Assembly (NCBI GenBank): GCA_033032865.1
Contig: JAWHQI010000068.1
Coordinates: 6,200,001 to 6,264,000, forward strand
From: Dactylorhiza incarnata
Taxonomy: Eukaryota; Streptophyta; Magnoliopsida; Asparagales; Orchidaceae
Direction: 5' to 3'
DNA length: 64,000 nt
A program made the position numbers and the translations under genes. This document shows positions 33,336 through 46,498 of the stretch, in pieces; the stretch's first letter is position 1, and each line of letters opens with the position of its first letter. Under the pieces are notes generated by a model. The model saw nothing but the letters and a program-made list of their open reading frames with translations, was not told where the DNA came from and did no database searches.

Positions 33336-34150
33336 CTTCCGCTATCTTGTAATGCCTTTCGGGCTAAAAAATGCTGGTGCCGCCTATTAGATAATGATGG
33401 ACACCATTTTCAAAACTCAAAATGGAAAAAATTTAGAAGTTTACGTTGATGATCTTCTAATAAAAAGCAAGCTTTTCTCAGCTCATATCAACGATTTGAA
33501 TGAAACGTTTGCAACCCTCCAAGCCTTTAATATGAGGTTGAATCCTTTGAATTGCATTTTCGGAGCCAGTAAAGGAATATTTCTCGGTCATCTCCTTACT
33601 CCGGAAGGTTTAGAACCAAATCCTGATAAAGTGAAGGCTATTCTGGAAATTTCACCTCCCAAGACCCCTAAGGAAGTTCTGCAGCTGGGTGGGAGGATGG
33701 CAAGCTTTAGCCATTTCATCTCCCATTCTGGGGATAAGAGTGCTCCATTCTTCAAAACTCTATGTGGAGGAGCTATGTTTGAATGGACGAAGGAATGTGA
33801 TGATGCGTTTGATCTGCTCAAAAGCAACTAACGTCCACTCCTTTACTCCAATGCCCAATAGAAGGAGAAGATCTCTTTTTGTATCTGGGAGTTGATTCTG
33901 ATGATATCAGCTCTGTGCTGGTAAGGGAAGAAAAGAAGAAGCAATATCTAGTTTATTTTGTAAGCAATGTTTTGAAGGATGCGGAAGTTCGGTACCCGAT
34001 CCTTGAGAAGTTAGCCTTGATGTTTGTAGTTTCAGCACGAAGGTTGAGGCTATATTTCCAGGCTCATTCTATTCAGGTCGTCACTGATCTTCCATTAAAG
34101 AACGTGTTGGAAAAGCCAGAACATTCTGGAAGATTGGAAAAATGGGCGAT
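33336..34150 (+). pseudogene. pol: T0 RT C-terminal half and first RNase H
   Basis: Continues the RT cut at 8151: MPFGLKNAGA, one stop near 33388, then NGKNLEVYVDDLLIKSKLF (catalytic YVDD) and FLGHLLTPEGLEPNPDKV. A stop at 33829 and a frameshift near 33860 lead into YLGVDSDDISSVLVREE and LKDAEVRYPILEKLALMF, the degenerate first RNase H. Its close match to E1 in motif order shows the two elements are related but distinct. Confidence 0.88.
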
Positions 34151-34724
34151 AGAACTCAGTGAGTTTGATATCTCCTACATTCCTAGAGTGGCGATCAAAG
34201 CTCAAGTGCTAGTAGATTTTATGATTGATGCCAAGGAAGTTAGCTCTGAAAAAGAGATTGGAAAATCTTTATCTTGGACAATTTACGTGGATAGAACTTT
34301 TGGCAGAAATTCGTCAGGAGATGGAGTTGTATTAATTAATCCCAATGGGCTTAGGTTGGATCAAGCTCTCATGTTTCACTTCCTGACAATGAACAATCAG
34401 GCGGAGTATGAGGCCTTGCTTGTCGGCCTTAGATTTGCAAGAGAGCTAGGAATCGAGGATGTTCAAGTTAAAACCGATTCTCTGGTGATGTCGTCTCAAG
34501 TGAATGGAGCGTATAAAACTAGAGACTCAATTTTAAAGCAATATCAAATGTTGGTGAAGATCGAGATAGGAAAGTTCAAAAGGTTTACTATTCAACACAT
34601 TCCAAGGGAAGAGAACATGGAAGCTGATGACTTGGCCAAATTTGGTCTCCTTTCAGGAGGAACTACTTCGGAACTTTTTCATCCAACTATTGAAGAAGGA
34701 GATATCATGCTGATTGATCAATGA
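34151..34724 (+). pseudogene. pol: T0 second (plant-type) RNase H
   Basis: Open frame with SWTIYVDRTFGRNSSGDGVV, then NNQAEYEALLVGLRFARELG, KTDSLVMSSQVNGAY and HIPREENMEADDLAKFGLLS. This is the Tat-specific RNase H. The usual DGA start reads V-D-R-T, a likely damaging change. Ends at a TGA at 34722. Confidence 0.83.
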
Positions 34725-34779
34725 CCATCCTGGATGGACCCTTTGGTTCTCTATCTCTCAAGTGGAGAGTTTCATCCAG

Positions 34780-35981
34780 CGGTAAAAGATAAAAAATGAT
34801 TTAAGTTAAAGGCAGCTTACTATTACCTTGTTGCAGGAATACTCTACAGTAAAATGTTTCTATCACCTCTGGCAAGATGTGTCTCTGAAGAGGAAATTCA
34901 TATTATTCTTCGAGCAGTACATTCATTAGAGTGCAGCAGTCACTCTGGAGCTAGAACCTTAGAAAAGAGGATCCTAAGGCAAGGATATTTTTGGCCTCAA
35001 ATGAGAAAAGATACAGAGAAATTCGCAAAAAGTGTGTCCAATGCCAGAAGTTTGCTCCTCTTCAGCATCAACCAGCTCAACAACTTAAGTCAATAGCAAC
35101 CCCATGACCATTAGTAGTTTGGGGAATGGATTTGATCGGACCTTTTCCTTTAGCTAATGGCCAACGCAAATTTATTCTAGTGATGATTTATTATTTCAGC
35201 AGATGGATCGAGGCAAGGACACTAGCTAAAACTACTACTCAACTTGTGAAGAATTTTATCTGGGGGAGAGAGTATGCAGACATGGAATTCCAATGGCGAT
35301 TATTACAGATAATGGTCCTCAGTTTAACAACTCCAATCTAATAATTTTTTTGATCAAATTGGTACTGAGTTGTGGTTCGCCTCCGTGCATCATCCAACAG
35401 GTAATTGGCAAGTAGAAGCTGCTAACAAATTGATAATCAACCTCTTGAAGAAGAAAGTGGAAAATCTCTGAGGCAATTGGGTTGAACATTTACCTTCAGT
35501 AATCTGGGCTATGAGGACGACTCCAACATCAGCTACTGGAGAAACTCCCTTCAAATTATCTCATGGCTCGGAAGCTCTCATTCCCGTTGAATTTGAAGTT
35601 AAAAGTCCAAGAGTATTATTATCTCAACAACATCAAGATGATTGGATGGAAGGAAATGATGGAGAATTGAAATAATGCCTTGATATCATCTAAGAGCTGA
35701 GGGATACAACAACAATCAGGAAGGAAGAAGTAAAAAGAAGAATGGCTAAATATTTTGACAAAAATGTTCGAGTTAAAGAATTTGTTGCTGGTGATCTTGT
35801 CCCCAAGAAAGTTGATGCAACTGTAAGATTTGGCTCGGTTGGAAAGCTGAACCCAAATTGGACATGTCCTTTTATTGTTAAAGAAGCGCTCAAGAATGCA
35901 ACTTATCGTCTCCAAATTTATGAAGGGGAAGATCTATCTCACACTTGGAGTTGAGATGATATCAAGCGCTTCTTCTCTTAA
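34780..35981 (+). pseudogene. pol: T0 integrase, decayed
   Basis: Zinc-binding part LRAVHSLECSSHSG to KFAKSVSNA; the final C-x-x-C is damaged. Core: GMDLIGPFPLANGQRKFILV; the second Asp region, TDNGPQF, is readable only after a frame change near 35300; the Glu region reads NWQVEAANK. The end has EEVKRRMAKYFDKNVRVKEF and KLNPNWTCPFIVKEAL, then a stop. Several stops and shifts; inactive. Confidence 0.85.
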
Positions 35982-36193
35982 AAACTTGTATTCTTTCTCG
36001 TTTTTCTTCTTTCCTTCATTTTTTGCAAGCACTATGATGTGGTTGTAATCTCTTGCCTTGAGTATATCGGAATCGAAGAATGAAAGATATTCTTGATTGA
36101 CTATCAGAGGCTAAGATCCTACAAAACGAGATATCAACGGATCCTACTTGTTTCCCCCTCGACTTTAAGCTTGAGATGTAAATCTGCCAGGAC
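35982..36193 (+). other. T0 spacer up to the Athila insertion
   Basis: Noncoding. Ends in AGGAC (36189-36193). The same five bases follow the Athila element at 48520-48524, after which T0 spacer repeats resume. Confidence 0.6.
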
Positions 36194-37420
36194 GACAAGT
36201 TCCGGATATTGGAGTCAGTAGCGGCGACGTATTTGGTGAAGACCTCTTCAAGTGAAGGGGCCTTTGGTGGTTGTGGTGGAGCGAATCCGGGAGAATTTGC
36301 TTGTGGGGGCGTTGAGCATTATTGGGGTTGCTCCATGAAAAATTTGGGTGGTTCCTTATACCCGGATTATAACTATTAGGGAGATTATTAATTGGGTTAT
36401 AAGGAGGACGGTAGGAGTTCCCCATATAATCTACTTGCTCTTGATTAAAATTATTATAATTATAATAATAATTATTATTATAGTTATTTGCCCCGTTAGT
36501 GGCGGAGGAAGCAGACATCTCCGCCAATTGCTTAGTAAGCCATTCTACTTGATGTGCTAAATTCGGGGTGGCCTCGACTTCAAAGAGTCCGGTCGGTTTG
36601 TTAGGACGCGACCGTGGCGCATTCCACTGATAAGCATTCATGGCCATCTCCTCAAAAAGCTCTTGAGCGCATCTGGGGTTTTATTATTTAGAGTTCCCCC
36701 TGCTGCCGCATCTATCATTTGCCTCGTTTGGAGATTCAAACCATTGTAGAATGTTTGAACTTGTTTCCATAAAGGAAGGGCATGGTGAGGACATCTCCGC
36801 AATAATTCCTTGAAGCGCTCCCATGTGTCATGGAGAGACTCCGAGTCTATTTGCGTAAACGAGAGAATGTCCGTACGTAATTTAGCGGACTTTGCCGGAG
36901 GAAAATATTTAGTTAAAAATTTCTCCGTCATCTCGGCCCATGTAGTGATGGAACCTTTAGGAAGAGATCCCAACCACTGCTTGGCCTTAGTCCGCAAAGA
37001 GAATGGAAATTAACGCAAACGAATGGCGTCATCGGTGACACCATTGATTTTAAACGTATCGCAAATTTCCAAAAAATTTAATAAATGTAAATTTGGATCT
37101 TCATCTGGTAAGCCGTCAAAGATGACTGTTTGCTGTACCATCTGAATGAAACTTGTTTTAATTTCATAATTATTATTCGCCACCGCCGGGGGAATAATGC
37201 TAGATTGTGTTCCCTCCAAATTTGGCCTCGCATAATAGGACATAGTCCGTAGCGGGGCCTCATTATGGTCGGGATTATCCATTAAACCTTCGTTAGTCTC
37301 TCTGATTGACTCTTCTTGAATTATTGGTAGATCACTAAATCGAAGACGACGCCGCAAGGTGCACTCGATTTCCGGATCAAAACAAAATTCTAAATTGATT
37401 GAAGAGTTTCCTCGGGTCAT
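36194..37420 (-). pseudogene. gag: Partial Athila gag, tandem copy
   Basis: ATG at 37420 (MTRGNSSINLEFCFDPEIE). Similar to 45002-46498, with EFCFDPEIE, GLPDEDPNLHLLNFLEICD, WLGSLPKGSITTWAEM and FPPAKSAKLRTDI. Stops and indels near 37010 and 36665. The homology ends at about 36199, within a GTTCCGG shared with the full copy near 45273; five bases (GACAA) separate it from the AGGAC flank. Asn-rich tract encoded near 36440-36490. Confidence 0.85.
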
Positions 37421-37762
37421 AAACCAAGAGAAAAGAGAAAAAGATGTGAGAAAGAAATAAAAGGAGAAAGATAGAAATTTTTTTCTAGATGAATATATTT
37501 ATTATAAATTTATTTTTTATATATATATTTTTTTAGATTTTTTTTATATAATCTAGGTGATTTAAAATTAGTCCTGGACTTCCCAAGGTCAACCCGGTGA
37601 AGGGCTCACAAGGTACAAGAGGCTATGATGGGAATTCAAGCCCAAAGCGTCCTTTCCAGGAATTTAGTTGCACCTTAAAAATAAGAAAAGAAAAGATAAA
37701 ATTAATAGATATTTCGTTTTTCAAAAAATCAACCGTAGTCCCCGGCAACGGCGACAAAAACT
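37421..37762 (-). other. Athila leader with tRNA-Asp primer site, tandem copy
   Basis: Noncoding leader matching 46499-46837. The minus-strand primer site is at 37739-37756, with one mismatch to tRNA-Asp (GAC where the full copy has GCC on the plus strand). Confidence 0.75.
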
Positions 37763-39465
37763 TGATGGAGCAAAACTATGCTTGCAAACGACAACGACAA
37801 GTGTACCGTGTCGAATGTAGTATAGGTTATAAAAACCAAGGTCGTATTAGACTCGGGGCGGCTGATTACTCTTACTTCGGAAAATCTCTATTATTTTATC
37901 GAATAAAACTTGGGTTGGTTGTTGCAAGAATGAGAAATAATTTGTTAAAACTATGATTTAAAGGACTAGCACTCAACCTTGAATCACCTTGGAAAAATAA
38001 ATAAATTAAGAAATAAAACTTCTAATTCTCTTTAAAAGAAATTCTTGACCGTGGAGGTTCCCGAATTATAAATGTACCTCTCTCAAGGATACGCTCAACT
38101 GAGTTTAGTTTGATCAATCGAACTCTCATTCTAGAATGGAAACCCCTAAAACTCGCCTTAACGAAGTGAACCCCTCTATTGGATATGACTCCAATCCGGG
38201 AGATTTATGTCGTCCTCTCTCGAGGAGTGCATTCAAATCTCTTTATCCTTGAAATGATCGATTCAAACTCAAAACCTCTCGGTTATTAGACTACGAAAAC
38301 AAGAATGAGATTTATATATCGATAATATAATCTCAATTAATTTAAATTCAAGGATAAATCCTTAGCGATCTAAATAAGAGAAAAAGAAGTTCTAAACTAA
38401 ATTATGAATTATATTTTCCTTGGATCATCTCAGCCGAGTACTAATGGAAATTTAGCTACTCATGGAGATGGAGGAATTGAAAGAAATAAAAGTACATAAT
38501 GGAAAAGAGAATAGAATAAGAGAAAAGGGAACTAATTCTATTGATTTGCAAAAGAAATTACAACTAGGAATTAAAAGTTACAAGCCTGAAATGAAAGTGC
38601 AAGCTAAGAAGGAGGTCTACAAGCTTAAGAATGACAAAAACAGTGCAAGAAAATAAGCTAGAACTCCAAAACTTCATCCCTAAACATCTTGAAAAGCTCC
38701 CTTTAAATAGCTGAATTTTTGGTGTTACACGCCCTTGGTCACGCCCGTGACCAAGGGCGTGTAAGGGGCGTGATCGAAGCAGCAGCGGAGAGGGCGCCTT
38801 CTGGAATTAATGCGAGCATTTCAGCCGTGTCACGCCATTGGTCACGCCCGTGACCTAGGGCGTGTATTCTTGAAATCTTGCAGCTGGCAGGAAACTTCGG
38901 CGGGAAATGGCGCTGGATGAGTCACGCCCGTGTACTGGATGTGACGCCCCATGGTCACGCCCGTGACCAGGGGCGTGTAATTTTAATTGACGCTGCAGGC
39001 TTGATCTCAGCGGTTCTGATTCGTCTCAGCGGGTCGCGACCGTGACATTGAGTCACGCCCTTGGTCACGCCCGTGACCTGGGGCGTATAATTTTGAACAT
39101 TCGTCGAACTCTCACCTGTTCGTCGATCTCCTGAATTTTAATAGAACGCAGCAGCTAGGGGTCACGCCCGTGACCTGGGGTGTGTACTTGGCGAATTCTT
39201 CACGGAACGATCACGGGGTGGCAGAGGCAGGTCTGGAATACCGCGCATGTTACACCCCCATTGGTCACGCCCGTGACCTGGGGCATGTAAATGTACTTTT
39301 TGCACCAATTGTTCAAAAAACCTGAAAAACACAAAATAAACTTAAGTTAGCTTATGAAATTAAAATAAGAAAGATTTATATGATAAAATTTATATAAACA
39401 ACATAATTTCATATTAAAATAATAATAAAACTATACTAAAAGATGAGTGAATAAATTACTCATCA
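37763..39465 (-). repeat. Athila LTR shared by full and truncated copies
   Basis: Serves as 3' LTR for the full element on its right and as 5' LTR for the partial copy on its left. Plus strand begins TGATGGAGC and ends CTCATCA. On the minus strand, a TATA-like CTATTTAAAG lies at about 38703-38712, with six full GTCACGCCCGTGAC palindromes upstream (38738-39275). Also contains TTCGTCGA near 39104 and 39120 and CTCAGCGG near 39007 and 39032. Confidence 0.92.
38725..39290 (-). repeat. GTCACGCCCGTGAC palindrome array in Athila U3
   Basis: Six full copies of a palindrome with core GTCACGCCCGTGAC, each usually bordered by CACGCCC and GGGCGTG. At 38725-38764 the inverted repeat is perfect: 19-bp arms around CC. 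The first copy sits directly upstream of the TATA-like box. The other LTR has the same array at 47801-48345 with fewer intact copies. Confidence 0.88.
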
Positions 39466-41290
39466 AACACCCCCATACGTGCTCGTTGCTCGTCCCGAGC
39501 AAACCATTCTTCATAAGGGTAGGAAAAAGTAATGCTAGAAAGAATTATGAAAACTAGAGAGTAAAATGCAAAGTATTATGCTTGCATGCATAGATATTTT
39601 AGTAAAAAGACGTTCTTGGCATAAATGCTAATTTATGAAATAATTCAAAAATGTGTTATAATTATTTATTATCACTTTTAAAAGGAGTCGACGGTCAATC
39701 AAAAGGTTATGAGAAGGGAGAAAGTAGCGTGATTGTTGAGATTTAAATTTCTAGATGTAGACGCTCGGGGTGGCCTCCAAAGAAATCAATCAATGTCGAT
39801 GGCCATAGGGTTGCCCGTTTGCACCTTCTCCACTACACTTCAAACTAAATCAACACTATGGATCTTTAGGACTTGAGTAGGATGCATTTTAAGGCTTGGG
39901 TTTAAGGGGGAGGTGAAATATGATAGATATGAAAGTGTACTCCACTTAAACGAAAAGTTTTGAGCTAAATTATAATAACAACCACAAAATAAAGAAGCTT
40001 TACCCCCATACTCATGTTTTGCTAAGGGAAGCACTCTCATTCACCAAAACTTATATCACAATTCTTCATAATTGGGATCATTCTAAGTATACATGCGCAT
40101 ACCTAGGCCGCATATCATTATGAGATTTTTTTTTGCAATTTGATATAAGAATATTTCTTTTGAATTGATACCCATAATTTTTTTTCATAGTTGGGATCAT
40201 TCTAAGTATGCATAAGCACACCTAGGCCGCATATCACTATGATTTTTTTTCTTTTTAAACAATCACCCAAATATTTTTTCAATAATTTAGTTCAAAATTT
40301 CAAGTGTTCATTTGGGTTTTGGGCCTTTTGGTTTTTGTGATGAAATGGTGAGGGTGGTTCAAATAAAGGTGCAAAGCTCAAAATTGTGTGAACAAAGGTA
40401 GTAAATTGAGGTTGGGTGCAAAGGCTCAAACTATCCAAAGAAAAGCCTAAATCATTTCCGTAAGGTTAATTTTGACTAAAGTGCACATGCTTCAAAAATT
40501 GCTTAAGGCAAGTTCTAGACATCGAGAAAGGACACCCTTTTGATCAATTCGAGTAATATCTTTCTAACAATCTTCTACACACTCACCTAAATTGCTTTTG
40601 GATAAGACCGGATTCGAATTAAAAGTAAAATAAATTATTACTACGCAAATTAATTAAAACATAATTTCAGATCTATGCCAAGAATTTAATTTTACACAAA
40701 CACTACTCAAAGACAAACATATGACTAGGAGCACTACATGAGTCAATAATTTTACTCAAAAGTTTCAAAAAACTATTCTAGCACAAAAAATTCTTAGTCC
40801 AAATGAAAAAATAAGTACACTTTAGAACTTAACAATTTAGCAAGTTGGGATGTTTTGACAAACTAAACGAAAAGAACATTTCCTAAAATATATTTTTTTT
40901 ATAATAAAATTTTTTTATTCTTGGACTTCCCAAGGTCAACCCCGTGAAGGGCTCGCAAGGTACCAGAGGCTGTGATGGGAATTCAAGCCCAAAGCATCCT
41001 TTCCAAGAAATTTAATTTTGATTTTCTAATTTTTTTTTCTTTAAAAAAAACTAAGCTATATTAAATCAGGAAAACTACACCCCCATACTTAAAGTTAAAC
41101 ATTATCCCCAATGTTTAAAACTAAGTATGAAGTCAAAAACTAAAATGACAATAGAAAAAAATTGACTAAAGGGTGAAGAGGGCTTCCCCGATTGGTAGAC
41201 GGGGTTGCCGGACAAAACACCTGCAGAATTAAATTAGAAAAAAAAATAAGAAAAAAAAACGTTAACATTTGGTTGCCTCCCAAAAAGTGC
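39466..41290 (-). other. Athila 3' noncoding region with polypurine tract
   Basis: Minus strand GTATGGGGGTGTT next to the LTR is the polypurine tract. No ORF of note; the envelope-like ORF of some Athila elements is absent. Two near-repeats with 'ttgggatcattctaagta' at about 40072 and 40193, and a copy of the leader motif (cttggacttcccaaggtc) at 40919. Confidence 0.6.
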
Positions 41291-41295
41291 TTTGT

Positions 41296-44200
41296 TTACC
41301 GTCGCGTAGCTTGACTAAGTGGCAATTTTAAAGATTTTGGAAGTGAATGGTTTCGATGTTTTCGGACGCTGGGTCGCCGGGGTGATATAATTTTAAACGT
41401 TGTCCGTTGACTTTTAAAGATCCTTTTTCCGGGTGTTAATTTACCCGAAAAAAGCCTAACTCTAGAATTAAATAAAAAGACTAAGTCTCCCGGTGAAAAA
41501 GTTTTTGGATTTTTGATTTTTTTTATCATGATAAAACTTTGTGCGCTCCTTATAAATCTTATTATTTTCATAGGCGTTTGCGCGTCACTCGTCTAATTCA
41601 TTTAATTGCAGTTTTCTATACTTGGAGGCTATGTTTAAATCCAAATTTAAAAATTTTAGCGCCCAAAAGGCGTGATGTTCTAATTCCACCGGTAGATGGC
41701 AAGCTTTTCCATAGACTAATTGGTACGGTGTACATCCGATGGCGGTTTTGTACGCTGTCCGATATGCCCATAGTGCGTCGTCTAATTTTAGCGACCAATC
41801 CTTCCTATTAACGGACACAGTTTTTTCTAAAATTCTTTTAAATTCACGATTCACCACCTCCACTTGGCCATTTGCTTATGGGTGGTAGGCGGTAGATAGC
41901 TTGTGGGTAACTCCATACTTTGCTAAAATTTTAGCAAGTTGGTTATTACAAAAATGTGTGCCCCGATCACTAATTAGTGCTCGGGGTGTGGCAAATCGTG
42001 AAAATAATTTTTTTAAAAAAAATTCGGCGACTCTCGCGTCATTAGTGGGAAAAGCTTGTGTTTCCGCCCACCTTGACACGTAATCGACCACAACAAGGAT
42101 ATATTTATTATTAAAAGAGGAGGGTAAGGGACCTACGAAATCTATTTCCCAAAGATCAAAAATTTCGCATTCTAGAAAAATATTTTGGGGCATTTCATCC
42201 CGGTTAGAAATGTTACCTGACCGTTGGCACCGATCACATTTACTCACAAAATTGTGAGCATCTTTGAATAAGGTGGGCCAATAGAAGCCCGATTCTAGCG
42301 CCTTTCTTGCGGTCCGGTTTGCTTGATAATGGCCACCGGTTGGCCCTTCGTGGCAGTGTTGCAGAATTTGGATGCCTTCCTCGCCCGAAATACACCTTCT
42401 TACCACTTGGTCCACGCAGAAACGAAATAAAAAGGGGTCCTCCCAAAAATTATTTTTCAAATCCGAAAAGAATTTCTTCTTTTGTTGACTTGAAAAATCT
42501 TTTGGTAGGACCCGGGACACTAAATAGTTGGCCAAATCCGCGTACCAAGAGGTGGAAGAAGTCGTTACCTTTTCGATGGCAAGGAGGCGCTCTTCAGAGA
42601 ATTTGTCATCAATTTCGGCCTCCACTAGCGCTCCTGCAGCCAGATTCTCTAACCGTGAGAGGTGGTCGGCTGCAACATTCTCCGCTCCCCTTTTTTCCTG
42701 GATCTCCAAATTGAATTCTTGTAGTAGGAGGATCCACCTTAGCAGTCGAGGCTTTACATCTCCTTTTTGTAGTAAATACCGGAGAGCGGAATGATCTGTA
42801 AAAACAATAACTTTTGAAAGCGTTAAGTATGATCGAAACTTATCAAACGCAAAAATTATTGCTAAAAATTCTTTTTCCGTTGTTGTATAATTTGCTTGCG
42901 CGGATGTTAGTGTTTTGCTTGCGTAATAAATCGGGTGAAAATATTTATTCACCCGTTGGCCTAAAACTGCACCTACAGCAAAATCGCTCGCATCGCACAT
43001 GATTTCAAATGGAAGAGACCAATTTGGCGTGATTAAAATAGGAGATTTTATTAGTTCGTTTTTAATTTTATTAAACGCTTTTAGGCATTCCTCATCAAAA
43101 TTAAACGCGGATTCTTTTTCTAGAAGATGAGTTAGCGGTTTCGTAATTTTTGAGAAATCTTTTATAAACCGCCTATAAAAACCTGCATGTCCTAAAAAAC
43201 TCCTAATACATTTTACATTAGTAGGAGGGGGGAGTTTTTCTATGACCTCGATCTTAGCCCTATCCACCTCGATCTCCTTACTAGAAACTTTATGTCCGAG
43301 GACTAACCCTTGACGGACCATAAAGTGGCACTTCTCCAGTTGAGTGCCAAATTCGTGTCTTCATAGCGTTTAAGAACACGATCAAGATTATTTAAACAAT
43401 TAGTAAAAGAATCGCCAAAAACCGAAAAATCATCCATGAATACTTCCATGACGTCTTCTATAAGTTAATTAAAAATTGCCAACGTACATCTTTGTACTGT
43501 AGCCGGCGCATTGCAAAGACCAAATGGAATTCTTCCATATGCGAAGGTGCCGAACGAACATGTGAAGGTGGTTTTCTCTTGATCTTCGGGAGCAATTGGG
43601 ATTTGAAAATATCCCGAAAGACCATCGAGAAAACAATAGTGCGAATGACCGGATAAGCGTTCTAAAATTTGGTCAATAAAGGGTAACGGGAAGTGATCCT
43701 TGCCGGTAGCATCATTTAATTTTCTGTAATCGATGTATACTCGCCAACCCGTAACAGTACGGGTCGGAATCAACTCATTATTTTCGTTGGTGATTACCGT
43801 TATTCCTCCCTTTTTAGGCACGACTTGCACTGGGCTAACCCAAGTGCTATCAGAAATCGGATAAATAAATCCCGCGTCTAATAATTTTATAATTTCGGCC
43901 TTAACGACGTCCTTCATATTTGGGTTAAGGCGTCGTTGAGGCTGAATAGCGCCGCGAGAATTATTTTCTAAATTTATTTTATGCGTGCAAAACGAGGGGC
44001 TAATCCCCTTTATATCCGAAATTTGCCATGCAATTGCATGGCGGTGATTTTTTAAAATTTTGATTAATTCAGAAATTTCCGAATCGTTAAGTGCCGAAGA
44101 TCTTATTACGGGCAATTTTGAATCTTTTACTAAAAATATATATTTTAGATGTTCCGGTAATTGTTTTAATTCTAAACTCGATGGCTCCTCGTAAGATGTT

Positions 44201-44911
44201 TTTACTTTAGAAATATTCAATTTTACTTCTTCAACTTTTGGGCGGCCGGGTTATTTCTTCTAAACAAAATAAATTTGCAATTTCTGGATTTTCAAATAAG
44301 GGTGAAATTATTTCAGAAAATGATGTTATTTCCTCTTCAAAATTTGTTTCTAAGGTGAAACAAGAGTCGTCGTTTGGAAACGCATTTCTCATTGATTGAT
44401 TTATGTTAAAGGTAACTTCTTCCTCCCAAACTCGTAAGAGAAGGTTTCCGTTACTTATGTCAATTATAGCCTGAGAGGTGGCTAGGAAGGTCCGGCCGAG
44501 TATGATTGGTACTTCGGCGTCCTCTTCGATATCGAGGATAACAAAGTCTACCGGAATGATAAACTTGTCAACCTTCACTAGCACATCCTCAATGATCCCA
44601 ATTGAATACTTAACGGACCGATTCGCTAGTTGGATGCTTATATTGGTTGGGCCTGGGGTGCCCAAACCAAGCTTCTTAAATAAGGAGAACGGCATAAGAT
44701 TTATGCTCGCCCCTAGATCAGCCAAGGCGTTTTTAAATAATAAATTCCCGAACAAACACGGGATGGAAAACCATCCCGGATCATTTAATTTTTCCGGCAA
44801 TTTATTTAGAACTATCGCCGAACATTCTGCGTTAAGAGAAACACGCGAAATATCTTCAAGTTTCTTTTTATTTGATAATAAATCCTTGAGATATTTCGCG
44901 TATTTAGGCAT
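41296..44911 (-). pseudogene. pol: Athila protease, RT, RNase H and integrase
   Basis: Protease (44911-44231): NALADLGASINLMPFSLF and EVPIILGRTFLAT. RT (44220-43340): YIDYRKLNDATGKDHFPLPF, FGLCNAPATVQRC, then after a stop near 43465 and a frame change FMDDFSVFGDSF, the YxDD-type catalytic box. RNase [16 protein letters not shown] and [16 protein letters not shown]. Integrase: [16 protein letters not shown] and [10 protein letters not shown] (H-H-C-C), [33 protein letters not shown], and [15 protein letters not shown] for D,D,E. Frame changes near 44225, 43363 and 41585 and scattered stops make it inactive. Gag and protease share one frame. Confidence 0.92.
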
Positions 44912-45001
44912 TTGAGAGGGTGCCTCGCAAAATGGTACGTTGATTTGTATTTGTTTTAAAATATTTATAAATTTTTTATACTGCTACTCGTTGCGCTCAT
45001 T

Positions 45002-46498
45002 TTATAATTTAGAAGGATACGGAATAGAAGGCGCTTGAATAATGCGCGGAGCTAAATTAGAAGAATTTAAATGCGGAGTTGGAGTTGAAACGTTTACCTC
45101 AGGCTCGGCCAAATTTGAACTTTTTACCTCCTTTCTGCTGCGGAGGGTTATAGCGTTGGCGCTCTCCCGTAGATTGGGCTCAGTATTGCCCGGTAGAGCT
45201 CCCTGCTGGCATTCAGAGAACATCTTGCCGAGTTGTCTAATCTGATTTTCTAGGCTTTTAATAGATCCGGAAAGGTTCCGGATATTGGAGTCAGTAGCGG
45301 CGACGTATTTGGTGAAGACCTCTTCAAGTGAAGGGGCCTTTGGTGGTTGTGGTGGAGCAAATCCGGGAGGATTCGCTTGTGGGGGGCGTTGAGCATTATA
45401 GGGGTTGCTCCATGAAAATTTTGGGTGGTTCCTTAAACCCGTATTATAACTATTAGGGAGATTATTAATTAGGTTATAAGGAGGACGGTAGGAGTTCCCC
45501 ATATAATCTACTTGCTCTTGATTAAAATTATTATAATTATAATAATAATTATTATTATAGTTATTAGCCCCATTAACGGCGGAGGAAGCAGACATCTCCG
45601 CCAATTACTTAGTAAGCCATTCTACTTGATGTGCTATATTCGGGGTGGCCTCGACTTCAAAGAGTCCGGTCGGTTTGTTAGGACGCGACCGTGGCGCATT
45701 CCAATGATAAGCATTCATGGCCATCTCCTCAAAAAGCTCTTGAGCGGCATCTGGGGTTTTATTATTTAGAGTTCCCCCGGCTGCTGCATCAATCATTTGC
45801 CTCGTTTGGAAATTCAAACCATTGTAGAATGTTTGAACTTGTTGACATAAAAGAAGGGCATGGTGAGGACATCTCCGCAATAATTCCTTGAAGCGCTCCC
45901 ATGTGTCATAGAGAGACTCCGTGTCTATTTGCTTAAACGAGAGAATGTCCGTGCGTAATTTAGCGGACTTCGCCGGAGGAACATATTTAGTTAAAAATTT
46001 CTCCGTCATCTCGGCCCACGTAGTGATGGAACCTTTAGGAAGAGATCCCAACCACTGCATGGCCTTAGTCCGCAAAGAGAATGGAAATAAACGCAAATGA
46101 ATGGCATCATCGGTGACGCCATTGATTTTAAACGTATCGCAAATTTCCAAAAAATTTAATAAATGTAAATTTGGATCTTCATCTGGTAAGCCGTCAAAGA
46201 TGACTGTTTGTTGTACCATCTGAATGATACTTGTTTTAATTTCAAAATTATTATTCGCCACCGCCGGGCGAATAATGCTAGATTGTGTTCCCTCCAAATT
46301 TAGCCTCGCATAATAGGACATAGTCCGTAGCGGGGACTCATTATGGTCGGGATTATCCATTAAACCTTCGTTAGTCTTTCCAATTGACTCTTCTTGAATT
46401 ATTGGTAGATCACTAAATCGGAGACGATGCCGCAAGGTGCGCTCGATTTCTGGATCAAAACAAAATTCTAAATTGATTGAAGAGTTTCCTCGGGTCAT
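45002..46498 (-). pseudogene. gag: Athila Gag, one internal stop
   Basis: ATG at 46498. Capsid part: WLGSLPKGSITTWAEM, FPPAKSAKLRTDI-like, LLRRCPHHALLLCQQV and AAAGGTLNNKTPDAA. Then an Asn/Tyr-rich tract encoded by an AT-rich run at 45527-45562, and a coiled stretch IRNLSGSIKSLENQIRQLG. A single stop near 45602 lies where the tandem copy encodes Gln, so one C-to-T change inactivated it. The frame then runs on toward the protease at 44911. No zinc knuckle is seen before the protease. Confidence 0.88.
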
